64,000 nucleotides of DNA from Halorubrum aquaticum (GCF_900113615.1 NZ_FOPZ01000010.1:1-64000); one strand, 5' to 3'; shown: positions 8,787 through 18,122, numbered from the stretch's first letter. Program-made: numbers and translations. The notes: generated by a model not told the origin, from the letters alone.

Positions 8787-9824
8787 CTACTCCTCGAACT
8801 CGTCCCGTTCAGGTGTCGCCTCCGGGCCGCGACCGTCGCCCGTCGCGCCGCTCGTTCTCGTCCCGCGCGTCGCGAGGTACGCGTCCCGGTACCGCCAGAT
8901 CTTCCGGAGGAGAACGTAGCCGAACGCACCCTGGAAGACGACGACGAACCCGAACAGCGCGAGGACCTGCGGGAGGCCGAACAGTCCCGAGGCGACCGCC
9001 GTCACCGGCCCCACGAGCGTGTTGTACAGCGCGTGGATCGTCGCCGCGATCACGAGCCCCTTGATCACGATCGGCCCGCGGTTCTCGGGGTTGAACTTCG
9101 CGAGCCCGAGGTAGTATCCCGCGAACGCCGAGTAGACGACGTGACCGGGACCGGCGAGCGCGCGCAGCGCGGCGATGCCGTCTCCGGCTCCGAGCGCCGC
9201 GAGGCCGAGCGAGAGCTCCGCGATGTCGACGGTCCGCGCGATGTACAGCAGGTTCTCGATGACGGCGAACCCGAGTCCGGCGATCGCGCCGTACACCGCG
9301 CCGTCGATCACGGCGTCGAACCGCGCGTCGGTGTACGCGTACAGCCGCACCGCGAGCAGCTTCACCGTCTCCTCTATCGGTCCGACGACGACGAAGAAGA
9401 AGAGGACGAGCCCGAGGAAGCCAAGCGGTTCGAAGAGCGGGCGGGCGACGCCGTTGAGGACCGCCGCGAACGTCGCGGTCAACACCGACAACAGGAACGT
9501 CGCGACCAGAAGCGAGAGCGGTTCGCCGGTCGTGACGTCGGAGACGTACACGTACGCCGCGAGCCCGAACGCGGGGACCGCCGACAGCGCCACCAGCGCG
9601 GCGACGGCGGGATTGAAGAGCAACCCCACGCCGAACGACGCGAAGATGCTGAGGAGGATCACCCCGGCGAGGAGGACGACGAGCGCCTTCGCCGAACGGG
9701 TGAGAAGCCAGTACAGCGCGACCGCGAGCCCGTCCAGAGAGGTGCGCTCTTCCCACGTGGCGACGTCGTAGAGGTCGCGATCGCCGTCGTCGTCCCGTTC
9801 GACGGGGTCCGACCGTGAGTCCAT
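8787..9824 (-). CDS. PrsW family intramembrane metalloprotease
   Basis: A 345-residue membrane protein of about eight helices after a short acidic N-terminus. The expected active-site features are GPIEETVKL (Glu pair), FAVIEN, GPGHVVYSAFAGYYLGL and a C-terminal His in ATIHALYNT. This is the PrsW pattern, a site-1 protease of anti-sigma factors in Bacillus. In archaea, which lack such factors, the substrate is unknown. It is divergent from the RNase gene. The last residues are a charged, Glu-rich tail. Confidence 0.88.
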   Translation of the reverse strand: MDSRSDPVERDDDGDRDLYDVATWEERTSLDGLAVALYWLLTRSAKALVVLLAGVILLSIFASFGVGLLFNPAVAALVALSAVPAFGLAAYVYVSDVTTGEPLSLLVATFLLSVLTATFAAVLNGVARPLFEPLGFLGLVLFFFVVVGPIEETVKLLAVRLYAYTDARFDAVIDGAVYGAIAGLGFAVIENLLYIARTVDIAELSLGLAALGAGDGIAALRALAGPGHVVYSAFAGYYLGLAKFNPENRGPIVIKGLVIAATIHALYNTLVGPVTAVASGLFGLPQVLALFGFVVVFQGAFGYVLLRKIWRYRDAYLATRGTRTSGATGDGRGPEATPERDEFEE

Positions 9825-10017
9825 GCGAGCGGGTTCGGCCCGATCCGACTTAAGCGGTCGCCGCCGAGCCCTCCCGTTTCGAGATCCCTCGTTCGGCGAG
9901 GGGATCGTCCGAGGAACACCGGAGGTTCAAGCGATCGGGGCCGAAATCCCCCGGTATGGACGCCGATGGAGGACGGTGGAACGGAGGCGAGACGCGATCG
10001 AATCGAGGTGTGACGGC

Positions 10018-11517
10018 GTGAACGCGCGGGTCCGCGGGATCTACACCACCGCGCTGACGCGACTCCTGCTCGAGGCCGACCACGCCGTCGTTGACGCCTC
10101 GCCGCCGATCCGCAGACGCTTCGACGCGGCGTTTCCCGCCTCCCCGCCGGACGCGACCGTCTCCACGACCGACGATCGGCAGGGCGTCGGCGTCGTCGGC
10201 GACCCGGACGCGGTCGCGACGCTTCGAGACCTGCTCGTCGACGTCGGGATCGACACCCTCGCGTGGACCGATCCGACGCCGGTCGGGGCCGTCCTCGACG
10301 GCGAGGTCACCGAGACGCTCGGCGGCGGCGCGATCCTCGACCTCGCGGTCGTGTCCGATGACGCCGACTCCGCGGACGGCGAGGCCACGGCGAAGGGTCC
10401 CGTCGAGGGATACCTCCAGTACGGGAACGTCGACGCCCGGATCGAGACGGGCGACCGGGTGCGAGCGCAGGTGACGGCGTCAGCCGCTCCCTGGACGTCA
10501 CGGCGACCGGAACTGGACACGGAACTCCGGGTCGGAAACGGCCTCGTCACCGTGGAACCCGGGTCGGAGACCCGCGTCGACGTTCGGGACGACGAGGCGG
10601 CCCGCGAGCTGGCGGGGATGACCGACCTCCTCGGAGTCGAACCGCCGGACGGGTGGCGCGCGGTCTGGGGTCCCGCCGCGCTCGACGCCGACATGGACAC
10701 GCTCGGGGCGGGACTGGAACGCGCCGTCGCGGACGCCGAGCGGCTCGCGGAGGCGGTCGGAGCCGACGTCGGCGAGGACCCCGAGGGCGCCGGTATCGGC
10801 CTCCTCGCGGATCCGTCGACGATGCGGTCCGAACCGCTCGCCCGCCCGAACGCCGGCGTGTGGGTCTGGTTCGGCCGTGAATCCCGTTTCGCGCTCGACG
10901 CGGTTCGCCGGGAGGTGACCGCGACGATGCCGGGCCATCACCGGGTCAAAGCCGGATCCGAGTCGGCGTCCGCGGGCGTCGACTTCGCGGAGGCGCTCTG
11001 TGATCCGGACCCCGATGCCGACTTCCCGTTCGCCGCCGTGCGCGACTCCTTCGGCCCGAGCGAGGGCGACCGGCTCCGGCTCGAACACGGCAAGCCCGAC
11101 GGCCGGCTGATCACCCTCGGCGAGGGAGACGTGACCGCGGTCGACGACGACGGCTCGCTCACCGTCGAGCGGGAGATGACGCCCGGCGGCAGCTACGACG
11201 GGCTCGGCACCCGCCGGGAGGCCGGCGACGTTGCCGTGACGAGCCTCAAGGAGGGCCGGTGGTGGTACCCCACCACCTACCGCGGTTCGGAGGGATCGGT
11301 GAAGGGGACCTACGTCAACGTCTGTACCCCCGTCGAGGTGTTCCCGGACGCCGCCCGCTACGTCGACCTCCACGTCGACGTGATCAAGCACGCCGACGGG
11401 ACGGTCGAGCGCGTCGACGACGAGGTCCTCGACGCGTCCGTCGTGGCCGGCGACACGCCCGAGGTGCTCGCCGAGAAGGCCCGAAGCGTGGCCTCGGCGC
11501 TGGAGAACGCGCTGTAG
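10018..11517 (+). CDS. Probable ribonuclease FAU-1 (RNase E/G-like with DUF402)
   Basis: A 499-residue protein of the archaeal FAU-1 (AU-1) family, an RNase E/G-like RNA-binding protein linked with rRNA processing and AU-rich RNA binding. The N-terminal half has an S1-like segment (GAVLDGEVTETLGGGAILDL). The C-terminal part is a DUF402 domain, recognisable from KEGRWWYPTTYRGSEGSVKG and the VDLHVDVIKHADG region. I place the start at GTG 10018. A strong GAGGTG site at 10005-10010 lies 7 bases before it, and VNARVRGIYTTALTRLLLEA matches the family's N-terminus. Longer upstream starts would overlap the divergent prsW gene. Confidence 0.88.
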   Translation: MNARVRGIYTTALTRLLLEADHAVVDASPPIRRRFDAAFPASPPDATVSTTDDRQGVGVVGDPDAVATLRDLLVDVGIDTLAWTDPTPVGAVLDGEVTETLGGGAILDLAVVSDDADSADGEATAKGPVEGYLQYGNVDARIETGDRVRAQVTASAAPWTSRRPELDTELRVGNGLVTVEPGSETRVDVRDDEAARELAGMTDLLGVEPPDGWRAVWGPAALDADMDTLGAGLERAVADAERLAEAVGADVGEDPEGAGIGLLADPSTMRSEPLARPNAGVWVWFGRESRFALDAVRREVTATMPGHHRVKAGSESASAGVDFAEALCDPDPDADFPFAAVRDSFGPSEGDRLRLEHGKPDGRLITLGEGDVTAVDDDGSLTVEREMTPGGSYDGLGTRREAGDVAVTSLKEGRWWYPTTYRGSEGSVKGTYVNVCTPVEVFPDAARYVDLHVDVIKHADGTVERVDDEVLDASVVAGDTPEVLAEKARSVASALENAL

Positions 11518-11560
11518 CGGGAGGCGGATCGACGATGGCGCGGTGCGGACGGGACCGAGC

Positions 11561-11887
11561 TTAGAAGTGGTTCGAGGCGTCCGTCTCGTGGCGGAGCTCC
11601 CCGCCGCGGCCGCCCTCGACGGTCGAGGCACCCTGGTCCCCGGAGGAGGGGACGCGGACCGTGACGTCGGTCACTTCCTCGAAGTCGGTGATGAGGTCTC
11701 GTCGGATGTTCTCGGCGGTGACGTTCGAGACGCCACAGCCCGCACAGCCGCCGCCGAGCTCGACGACGACCTCGCCGGTCTCCGGGTCGGCCTCGCGCAC
11801 GACGCTCGTCCCGCCGTGCATCTGGATGATCGGCATCTGGCCGACCATCCACGTCTCGATCCGCTCCGCGAGGCTCTCGTCGCTCAT
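11561..11887 (-). CDS. NifU C-terminal-domain Fe-S scaffold protein
   Basis: A 108-residue protein with a single NifU C-terminal domain. The cluster-binding motif [11 protein letters not shown] (CxxC) lies near residue 50. It probably assembles or transfers Fe-S clusters together with the A-type carrier encoded at 14806. The C-terminal 25 residues are a Gly/Ser/Glu-rich tail beyond the domain. It is convergent with the FAU-1 gene. Confidence 0.92.
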   Translation of the reverse strand: MSDESLAERIETWMVGQMPIIQMHGGTSVVREADPETGEVVVELGGGCAGCGVSNVTAENIRRDLITDFEEVTDVTVRVPSSGDQGASTVEGGRGGELRHETDASNHF

Positions 11888-12003
11888 TACCTCCCCTTCG
11901 GGCCCGAACCTTTGGAAGGTTGCGGTTTGAGACCCGTTCGCGTCGTCGAAACGAACTACGTCACCGTCGATGAGTGGAGACTCCCGGGGGGATTCGACCG
12001 GGC

Positions 12004-12363
12004 TCACCGGGTTCGTTCGTCGTCGTCGGTCTCCTCCCGCGTCGCCTCCTCGTCGGACGAGTTCGAGACGCCTCTCGTCGCGCTCGGAAGCCGCGTCGGG
12101 TCCGCGTCGTCGTCGCCGTGAAGCGAGTCGTCGCGCTCGAGGAGATACAAGAGCGGTCCCAGAGCGACCACCACGAGGACGCCCGGGATCGGGGCGTCGG
12201 GGACGAGAAGCGCCGTGACCGCTCCCGTTCCCCCGGCGAGGAGCACGAGGCCGGTCCACAGCGCGGGCGATCCGAACTCGACGCCGACCCGCGTCGCGTC
12301 TCGATGGACGAGCGCGGCCGCGAGCACGAGGAGGAGCCCGCCCGCGGCGGCTGCCAGTGACAT
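12004..12363 (-). CDS. Small membrane protein, hypothetical
   Basis: A 119-residue protein with three hydrophobic segments in the first 75 residues (about 2-20, 33-52 and 56-75) and a charged, Asp/Glu/Arg-rich cytosolic tail. I recognise no family. It lies between the NifU-like gene and the membrane ferredoxin, all on the minus strand, but the gaps of 116 and 84 bases do not prove an operon. Confidence 0.65.
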   Translation of the reverse strand: MSLAAAAGGLLLVLAAALVHRDATRVGVEFGSPALWTGLVLLAGGTGAVTALLVPDAPIPGVLVVVALGPLLYLLERDDSLHGDDDADPTRLPSATRGVSNSSDEEATREETDDDERTR

Positions 12364-12447
12364 GGCGTTCGTACGGCGGAGACGGGAAAAAGGGTGTCGT
12401 GAGCGGATCGGAGTCGGGACCGGATCGGGAGCCGTCGGTGGACCGGG

Positions 12448-13026
12448 TCAGGGGGCCTCGCCGGTCTCGATGGTGAAGGAGTCGCGGGGGTACGCGACGC
12501 AGGTGAGCGTGTAGCCGTCGTCGAGCTCGTTCTCGTCGAGCATCTGCTGGTTGTCGTGTTCGACGAAGTCCTCGGAGGGGCCATCGGTGATCTGTCCCGC
12601 ACACGAGACGCACTGGCCCTGCCGGCAGGCGTACGGGAGGTCCCAGCCCTGGTCTTCGCCCTGCTCGAGGATCGGCTCGTCGTTCGCGAGCTCGACGGTC
12701 TCGCCCTGTTTCGCGAACTCGACCTCGAAGTACTCCACCTCGTCCTCGGGGATGTCGCCGGGGCCGGCACTCGCCGAGCCGCCCTCCTCGAGTTCGCCCT
12801 CGCCGCCCTCGCCGCCGGCGGGGATCGCGCCGCCGCCACCGCCGCCGCCGATCGCGCGGTTGCCGGGCTCGGGGAAGCCGGTCTCCGGGAGGGAGTTGGC
12901 GCGTCGTTCGATTATCTCATCGGAGACGTCCTCGGTGGGCTCCCACCCCGTTCCCTTCACCGTACTGACGAGAACGACCGTCAGCGTCGCGATCGCTGCG
13001 AGCGCGATCGGCAGTGGGTTAAGCAT
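12448..13026 (-). CDS. Membrane-anchored 2Fe-2S ferredoxin
   Basis: A 192-residue protein. One hydrophobic helix (residues 4-22, [18 protein letters not shown]) is followed by a low-complexity Gly-rich linker with eight consecutive glycines. A plant-type ferredoxin domain then has ligands in [13 protein letters not shown] (C-x4-C-x2-C) and a distal LTCVAY Cys. A tethered ferredoxin probably delivers electrons at the inner membrane surface. The ATG at 13026 is chosen because it starts right at the membrane helix. It is divergent from the PUA gene. Partner unknown. Confidence 0.87.
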   Translation of the reverse strand: MLNPLPIALAAIATLTVVLVSTVKGTGWEPTEDVSDEIIERRANSLPETGFPEPGNRAIGGGGGGGAIPAGGEGGEGELEEGGSASAGPGDIPEDEVEYFEVEFAKQGETVELANDEPILEQGEDQGWDLPYACRQGQCVSCAGQITDGPSEDFVEHDNQQMLDENELDDGYTLTCVAYPRDSFTIETGEAP

Positions 13027-13198
13027 ACCGACGACTATGGAGAGGTGGTTTAATACCGTTTTGATCGGGCCAACGCTCCGGGAATCCACCCCACGGCCGC
13101 GTCCCGCGGATCCGTCGTCGAGCGGCGGCGTACGTCGGCTCCATCGTGGCTCGGCGCGGAGCGGGTCCTTTATCGCCCGCCCGCCCGATCGGACGGGC

Positions 13199-13681
13199 AT
13201 GCAGGTGAAATCCCGCCACCACCTCCGGAGCGACGACATCACGGCGATCCGCGAGGCGGTCGCCGACCACCTCGGCGTCGACATCGACGGCGAGACGTTC
13301 GAGTTCGTCGAGTTCGTCGACGCGAACTACGAGTTGGTGCTCGTCGACGGCGACCCGGCGGTCTTCTACGTCGACGACGACGAGCCGTTCCTCACCGTGC
13401 GGGGCGCGAACGACTACGAGCCCGAGACCGGCGTCGTCACCGTCGACGCGGGCGCGATCTCGTTCGTCTCCGACGGCGCGGACGTGATGCGGCCGGGGAT
13501 CGTCGAGGCGGACACGGCGATCCGGGAGGGCGACCTCGTCGTGATCGCGGAGGAGACCCACGGGAAGGTGCTCGCGGTCGGCCGCGCGCTCGTCGACGGC
13601 GACGAGATGCTTGGCGAGGGCGGGAAGGTCGTCTCCTCGATCCACCACGTCGGCGACGAGCTGTACGAGTTCTCGGCGTAG
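13199..13681 (+). CDS. PUA-domain RNA-binding protein (MCT-1/DUF1947-like)
   Basis: A 160-residue protein. The N-terminal 75 residues resemble the DUF1947 domain found before PUA in archaeal relatives of MCT-1/Tma20. The C-terminal PUA domain starts near residue 78 with VVTVDAGAISFVSDGADVMRPGI and contains GDLVVIAEETHGKVLAVGRA. It probably binds structured RNA in translation or RNA modification. The ATG at 13199 (MQVKSRHHL) is the natural family start. It ends convergent with dodecin, 27 bases apart. Confidence 0.88.
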   Translation: MQVKSRHHLRSDDITAIREAVADHLGVDIDGETFEFVEFVDANYELVLVDGDPAVFYVDDDEPFLTVRGANDYEPETGVVTVDAGAISFVSDGADVMRPGIVEADTAIREGDLVVIAEETHGKVLAVGRALVDGDEMLGEGGKVVSSIHHVGDELYEFSA

Positions 13682-13708
13682 AAACCGTCCGAAAAGGGGA
13701 CCGTCGCC

Positions 13709-13909
13709 TCAGTCCTCGAGCTCGAAGGCGACCTCGACTTCGGCCTGATACTCCCGTTCCGGCGCGTTCTTGATCTCCACGCCGAACTCCGTTACCTCCG
13801 CCCAGTAGACGTTCTCGAGGGTGTCCTCGGCTCGGTCGATCGCCTCGTCGGCGGCCGCGTCGAAGCTCTCCTCGCTCGTTCCGATCAGCGTGATCTTCTT
13901 GAACACCAT
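13709..13909 (-). CDS. Dodecin (flavin-binding protein)
   Basis: A 66-residue dodecin, typical in length. It begins [20 protein letters not shown], nearly as in the characterised Halobacterium salinarum dodecin, and contains the flavin-stacking Trp in [14 protein letters not shown]. Family members form dodecamers that store riboflavin or lumichrome. An in-frame ATG seven codons upstream exists, but the 13909 start matches the family. Confidence 0.95.
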   Translation of the reverse strand: MVFKKITLIGTSEESFDAAADEAIDRAEDTLENVYWAEVTEFGVEIKNAPEREYQAEVEVAFELED

Positions 13910-14051
13910 GTACCCGTGATGATTGATCACACGTGATTATAAAACCGCCCGCGGTCCCCACGCCGAGTCGGGTCCGACGCCCCGGCCTCACGGCCGGACC
14001 GACGGCTCGACGGCGGAGGGCTCCGGGAGTCGGGTCGATGAAGGGTCCCGC

Positions 14052-14390
14052 TTACGGACTTCCGGGCGCACCCTCCATCACGGAGAAGTCGTCGCCGCCG
14101 GGGTCGACGCCGATCACCGCCCAGTCGTAGGGCGGCTTCAGCGACGTGAGACGCTCCTGGAGGTCGTCGGCGTTCGTCCGCCAGGTGACGAAACAACGGA
14201 GTCGCGGCGTCTCCCCACCGTCCGTGAGATACGGGTCCAGATCGTCGTCCTCCATACACAGCGCCGTGACGAGGACGCGTCGCCACTTTCGCTCCGCGAC
14301 GAACTCGCGTCCGCCCTCGGAGACGCTGTATCCGAGCTCACGAAAGACGTCTCTGGCCTCCGTCGTCGGTGGGATGCTCGCAGTGGCCAT
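14052..14390 (-). CDS. Conserved haloarchaeal protein (DUF7116-like)
   Basis: A 112-residue soluble acidic protein. I associate the opening MATASIPPTTEARDVFRELG and the ERKWRRVLVTAL segment with a haloarchaeal family labelled DUF7116, but the label is from memory. It has two cysteines and no metal-site pattern. Function unknown. It lies among small single-gene units between dodecin and the DUF5816 zinc protein, with its own intergenic space on both sides. Confidence 0.7.
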   Translation of the reverse strand: MATASIPPTTEARDVFRELGYSVSEGGREFVAERKWRRVLVTALCMEDDDLDPYLTDGGETPRLRCFVTWRTNADDLQERLTSLKPPYDWAVIGVDPGGDDFSVMEGAPGSP

Positions 14391-14487
14391 CGATCCGACA
14401 GTTGATCGGGATCCGTGATAAACTTTCTCACGGGTGTCGGGATCGAGTAACGGCCCGTTCGCCCCGTACGCGCCGCTCCGCCGCGGA

Positions 14488-14733
14488 TCACTCGTGGGCG
14501 GCGTCCCACTCGTCGGGCTTGCGGAGGTTGCCGCAGTCGGTACACTGGATCCGTCCCATCGTGTCCATCGCCGTGTCGAGCGACCCGCAGTTCCCGCACG
14601 CGAACCCCCACCGGTCGGCGGCGTCCGCGTCCGCGTAGACGAGATAGAAGGGTCCCTCGGCCCCGCGTTCGGCGCGCGTTCGGTCGATGTACACCCGCTC
14701 GCCGTCCGCGGTCGTCGACGCGTCGAGTTCCAT
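14488..14733 (-). CDS. Small zinc-ribbon protein (DUF5816-like)
   Basis: An 81-residue protein with a C-terminal zinc ribbon formed by CGNCGSLD and CTDCGNLRKPDEWDAAHE. The sequence AMDTMGRIQCTDCGN and the Asp-Glu-Trp-Asp ending fit the haloarchaeal DUF5816 family. The N-terminal half is a short beta-rich segment. It belongs to the class of small CPxCG-type zinc proteins abundant in haloarchaea, several of which affect motility or biofilm in Haloferax. Specific role unknown. Confidence 0.82.
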   Translation of the reverse strand: MELDASTTADGERVYIDRTRAERGAEGPFYLVYADADAADRWGFACGNCGSLDTAMDTMGRIQCTDCGNLRKPDEWDAAHE

Positions 14734-14805
14734 GCCGACCGCTACTCGGTCGAGCGACTTAAGAAGCGAGACCCGGGTCGAAGATCGGGTTGAGTCGGGA
14801 GCGAG

Positions 14806-15174
14806 CTACGTCCGGAAGGACTCCCCGCAGCCGCACTCGGAGACGACGTTCGGGTTCTCCACGTGGAAGCCGGCGGCCTGGAGGCCGCTCTCGTAGTCGA
14901 GTTTGCTCCCGCCGATGTAGTTCCGGCTGGCGGGGTCGACGAACACCCGCAGCCCGTGGTGCTCGACCACGAGGTCGTCCGGCTCCGGCTCGGTGTCGAA
15001 GCGCATCCCGTAGGAGAGCCCCGCACAGCCGCCCTGCTGAACGAACAGTCGGAGCCCCGCCTCGTCGGTGTCGAGCTCCTCACCCTCCAGAAGCGAGAGC
15101 GCCTCCTCGGCGGCCTCCGGCGTCACCTCTATGGCCGGGTCGTTACCGCCTCCCTGAACCGATTCGGTACTCAT
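14806..15174 (-). CDS. HesB/IscA-family A-type Fe-S carrier
   Basis: A 122-residue A-type carrier. The three conserved cysteines are present: one in QQGGCAGLSYGM and two in SECGCGESF at the C-terminus. It should accept and pass on Fe-S clusters. The first 15 residues are a Ser/Gly-rich extension. The stretch to the PhoU-like gene upstream (15175-15350) contains a degenerate 24-bp tandem repeat. Confidence 0.93.
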   Translation of the reverse strand: MSTESVQGGGNDPAIEVTPEAAEEALSLLEGEELDTDEAGLRLFVQQGGCAGLSYGMRFDTEPEPDDLVVEHHGLRVFVDPASRNYIGGSKLDYESGLQAAGFHVENPNVVSECGCGESFRT

Positions 15175-15249
15175 GGGGGAGGATACCCGTCGCAGGATGA
15201 AAACCCTGACGGTGTGAAAGAGTGGCACGCTACTGGCTCGAGTCGGGAA

Positions 15250-15322
15250 GACGTCCCGGTTCGGTTCGGGGAGGTGTCCTGGTTCGGGTCGAGGAAGGTG
15301 TCACGGTTCGGAGCGGGAACCC
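15250..15322 (+). repeat. Degenerate 23-24 bp tandem repeat, three units
   Basis: The core T-C-N-N-G-G-T-T-C-G-G recurs with starts at 15254, 15277 and 15301. The flanking GGTGTC and GAGGA words recur too. It lies just beyond the stop codon of the PhoU-like gene on the minus strand. Confidence 0.6.
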
Positions 15323-15350
15323 CTCGTGCTCGCCGCGACCGGCCGACGGT

Positions 15351-16367
15351 TCACTCGGTGCGCGTGCTCGACTCGTCCCGGAGGGCCGCACGGAGCCCCA
15401 CCTCGGCGACGTTGACCCCGTATTCGACCGTGCGCGTGATGCTGTCGAGCACCGTCGCGAGCACGTACCCGTCCGCGAGCTCCCGCTCGTAGAGCTCGCG
15501 GTCGACCCGCCGCGTCTCCTCGATGAGGTCGTCGGCGTCGGCCACGACCGCTCCGAGCGTTCGCGGGTCGCACTCCCCGATCGCCTCCGAGAAGGCTCGC
15601 TCGACGACCGTCCGGGCGTCGGTCGCGAGGCGATCGAGGTCCGCCACGACCCGGTCCGACGGTGGTTCCTCGATCGCGTCGGCGGCCTCGGCGATCTTCT
15701 CGGCGTGATCGGCCACCCGCTCCAACTGTCTGGCGACGGCGTAGTGGTCGAACGGGATGAGCCCGCCCTCGGCGTCGGCAGGAACCTCCACGAGCGAGCG
15801 CTGGAACTCCCGGGAGAGCAGGCCGAACAGTCGGTCGACGTCGTCGTCCTGCCCGCGCACGCGTCGCCCGGTCTCGCCGTCACCCGCGAGGACGGCCGCG
15901 ACGGCCTCCTCGTGCATCGTCAGGGTCCGGTCCGCCATCCGCTCGAGCGTCCGGGCGGGCGGCAGGTCCGCGACGTCGAGCATCGTCCGCGCGACCACCG
16001 CCTCCGCCGTCTCCTCCGCGATCTCGATCCCGACGAGCCCGGCGACCGCGTCGCGGACGGCCGCCCGCTCGGCACGGTTCGGGGAGCCGCCGACGCGGAC
16101 GACGTCGGCCCCGGCGACGTACGCGGCAGCGACGAGTCGCTCGATCCCGGCCGGGTCGTATCGCGTCGCCGAGACCGACACCGTCCGCCGACCTCCCTCC
16201 GCCTCCGGTCGAGCGAGGAGCAGGCGTCCCCCCTTCGGATACAGATGGAGGGTGTCGCCGGTGTCGAGCGAGCGCTCGTTCGCCCAGCCCTTCGGGAGCG
16301 AGACCGTGTAGGTCGTCCCCCCGGTGAGCTGGACCTTCCGTTCGTACGGATCCGTCCCGTTATTCAT
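15351..16367 (-). CDS. PhoU-domain regulator with N-terminal AbrB/SpoVT domain
   Basis: A 338-residue protein. Residues 1-50 form a SpoVT/AbrB-type DNA-binding fold (ERKVQLTGGTTYTVSLPKGW). Two PhoU helical repeats follow from about residue 115 to 325, with conserved Glu/Asp-rich metal-contacting segments such as ERMADRTLTMHEEA and ERVADHAEKIAEA. This fused arrangement is common in haloarchaea, where such proteins are annotated as phosphate uptake regulators. No Pst transporter lies nearby. A GATATATAG element at 16547-16555 could serve it with a long leader. Confidence 0.88.
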   Translation of the reverse strand: MNNGTDPYERKVQLTGGTTYTVSLPKGWANERSLDTGDTLHLYPKGGRLLLARPEAEGGRRTVSVSATRYDPAGIERLVAAAYVAGADVVRVGGSPNRAERAAVRDAVAGLVGIEIAEETAEAVVARTMLDVADLPPARTLERMADRTLTMHEEAVAAVLAGDGETGRRVRGQDDDVDRLFGLLSREFQRSLVEVPADAEGGLIPFDHYAVARQLERVADHAEKIAEAADAIEEPPSDRVVADLDRLATDARTVVERAFSEAIGECDPRTLGAVVADADDLIEETRRVDRELYERELADGYVLATVLDSITRTVEYGVNVAEVGLRAALRDESSTRTE

Positions 16368-16546
16368 CTCGACGCGGTCCGCGGGCGTCCGTCGCTCCGT
16401 CCTCGCCTCGGCTCCGATCGGGTACGGGTACCATGTCGTGAGGTACCGAACCGACGATCATGTACCCTGCTATGTGGGTTACGTGTCGCTCCGTGCCTCG
16501 ATTGAGCGCTCCCGTGAGCACATGTCCGACCGGAGCCGACAATAGC

Positions 16547-16555
16547 GATATATAG
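16547..16555. promoter_or_regulatory. Strong TATA-like element, orientation ambiguous
   Basis: GATATATAG lies between the PhoU-like gene (start 16367) and the 3' end of mscS (16598). Read on the minus strand it would drive the PhoU-like gene with a leader of about 150 bases. Read on the plus strand it would start a transcript antisense to mscS. A very similar TATATAGACG occurs at 18277-18286. Confidence 0.4.
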
Positions 16556-16597
16556 ACGCGGTTCGGTCCGGATCGGCGATGGGTGTCGAGACTCGCT

Positions 16598-17770
16598 TCA
16601 CGCCACGTCCTCGGCGTCGGGTTCGCCGGCCATCGACCCGCCGGCCGCCGGAGGCGTCGGACGCTCACCGGCGGGAGCCGATCGGTCCGTGGGCGCGGGG
16701 TCGGACGCGTCGGGGCCACGCCCGCCGGCGACCGTCACGTCGCGTTTGGGGTACGGGATCTCGATGTCCGCCGCGGCGAGCGCCTTGTACAGCGCGCGGT
16801 TGAGCTCGTGTTGGGCGCGTCGGCGTCGCGTCGGACCGTTGACCCAACAGAGCAGCTCGTACTGGAGCGCGGAGTCGCCGAACGAGCGGAGCCGCGCCCG
16901 GGGACGCGGCGAGTCGAGGACCAGCGGCTCCGCGAGGGCGACGTCGATCGCGAGCGCCTCGAACGCGTCGACGTCGGTGCCGTAGGCGACGCCGATCGGG
17001 ACCCGGACGCGACGGCGGCGCTGCGGCGCGGACTCGTTCGTCACCTTCGCCGCGTTGAGCGCGGCGTTGGGGACGGTCACCAGCACCTCGTCGCGCGTGA
17101 GGAGCGTCGTCGAGCGCACGCCGACCTTGATCACGGTCCCCGCGGTGCCGTCGTCGAGGACGATGTAGTCGCCGATCTTGTAGGTGTCGTCGAAGTACAG
17201 CGCGATCCCGCCGAAGAAGTTCGCGACGGTGTCCTTCGCGGCGAAGCCGACGGCGATGCCTGCGACCCCGGCCGCGCCGAGCAACGGCGTGATCTCGATG
17301 CCCCACAGCCACAACAGCGACCCGACGCTCCCGACGAGCACCGCGAGCGTCCAGACGTTCGAGAAGACGGGCGCGAAGTCGAACCGGCTCCCCTCGGCGT
17401 TGACGGCGGCGACGAGCCGGTTCACGACCGCGTTGGCGGCGACCGCCCAGACGAGGACGATGACCGACAACGCGGGCCGTCCGAAGGCGTCGTCGAGCAG
17501 CCCCGGATCCACGACCACCGACGACCGCACCGCCGGGATCTGCGTGAGGACGTACACGCCGGCGAGCGCGGCGGTGACGACGAGCGGCGCGCGCAGCGAG
17601 GAGATGACGATGTCGTCGTACTCGCCGTCCGTGGTCGCGACGTACCGGCGGGCGACGCGGAGGACGACGAACTCCATGCCCACGGCGGCAACGACGGAGA
17701 GCAGGAGGACCGCGACCGTCGCCTCGATCGCCGTGAGCCCCTCGAACGCCCCGGTCAGCAACGGTGTCAT
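16598..17770 (-). CDS. Small-conductance mechanosensitive channel (MscS family)
   Basis: A 390-residue MscS protein. Membrane helices occupy about residues 15-180. The pore-lining TM3 region is GAAGVAGIAVGFAAKDTVAN, followed by the beta domain FFGGIALYFDDTYKIGDYIV and the C-terminal alpha/beta domain. A Pro/Ser/Ala-rich tail of 35 residues closes the protein. It protects against hypo-osmotic shock by opening under membrane tension. The HAD remnant lies 53 bases upstream on the same strand, so the two may once have shared a transcript. Confidence 0.92.
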   Translation of the reverse strand: MTPLLTGAFEGLTAIEATVAVLLLSVVAAVGMEFVVLRVARRYVATTDGEYDDIVISSLRAPLVVTAALAGVYVLTQIPAVRSSVVVDPGLLDDAFGRPALSVIVLVWAVAANAVVNRLVAAVNAEGSRFDFAPVFSNVWTLAVLVGSVGSLLWLWGIEITPLLGAAGVAGIAVGFAAKDTVANFFGGIALYFDDTYKIGDYIVLDDGTAGTVIKVGVRSTTLLTRDEVLVTVPNAALNAAKVTNESAPQRRRRVRVPIGVAYGTDVDAFEALAIDVALAEPLVLDSPRPRARLRSFGDSALQYELLCWVNGPTRRRRAQHELNRALYKALAAADIEIPYPKRDVTVAGGRGPDASDPAPTDRSAPAGERPTPPAAGGSMAGEPDAEDVA

Positions 17771-17822
17771 GCCTCCGAGAGGTCGCTTCGGGAGATAACC
17801 GTTTCTGCCCGTGGCGCGTCCG

Positions 17823-18122
17823 CTATCGGGTCCGTCCGTCGTCGGTCGTCTCGACGGATGCGAGAACGTCGACGAGGTCGTGGAGGCCCCCGATCTCGAC
17901 GGTCGGCTCGACGCCGAGCTCCAGCGAGGCGTTGTGCTCGCGCCGGAGGAAGACGCTCTCGAGGCCGGCCCGCTCGGCGGCGATCACGTCGGTCGCGCGG
18001 TCGCCGACGTAGAGCCCGCCGGAGGCGTCGAGCGCCTCCTTCAGGTAATGCGGGTCCGGTTTCCGGCGCTCGAAGCCGTTCGCCCCGAGGTCGCGACCGC
18101 GGACGTACTCGAACTCGGTCCG
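17823..18122 (-). pseudogene. C-terminal remnant of a HAD-superfamily hydrolase
   Basis: An open frame of about 99 residues ends at the stop at 17823. It reads clearly as the C-terminal half of a HAD-IA (phosphoglycolate-phosphatase-like) enzyme: RRKPDPHYLKEAL carries the motif III Lys and LYVGDRATDVIAAERAG carries motif IV (GDxxxD). The N-terminal half with the nucleophile motif DxDxT and motif II is missing. The frame runs upstream into unrelated Arg-rich sequence with no ATG or GTG start, then a stop. I read this as a truncated, probably inactive gene. It lies between mscS and hisD. Confidence 0.75.

Noticed and set aside
16579..16803. 74-codon plus-strand frame 25 bases after a good TATA box
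   Set aside because: It is Arg/Pro-rich shadow of the mscS 3' end. The TATA box may instead serve the PhoU-like gene, although an antisense transcript stays possible.
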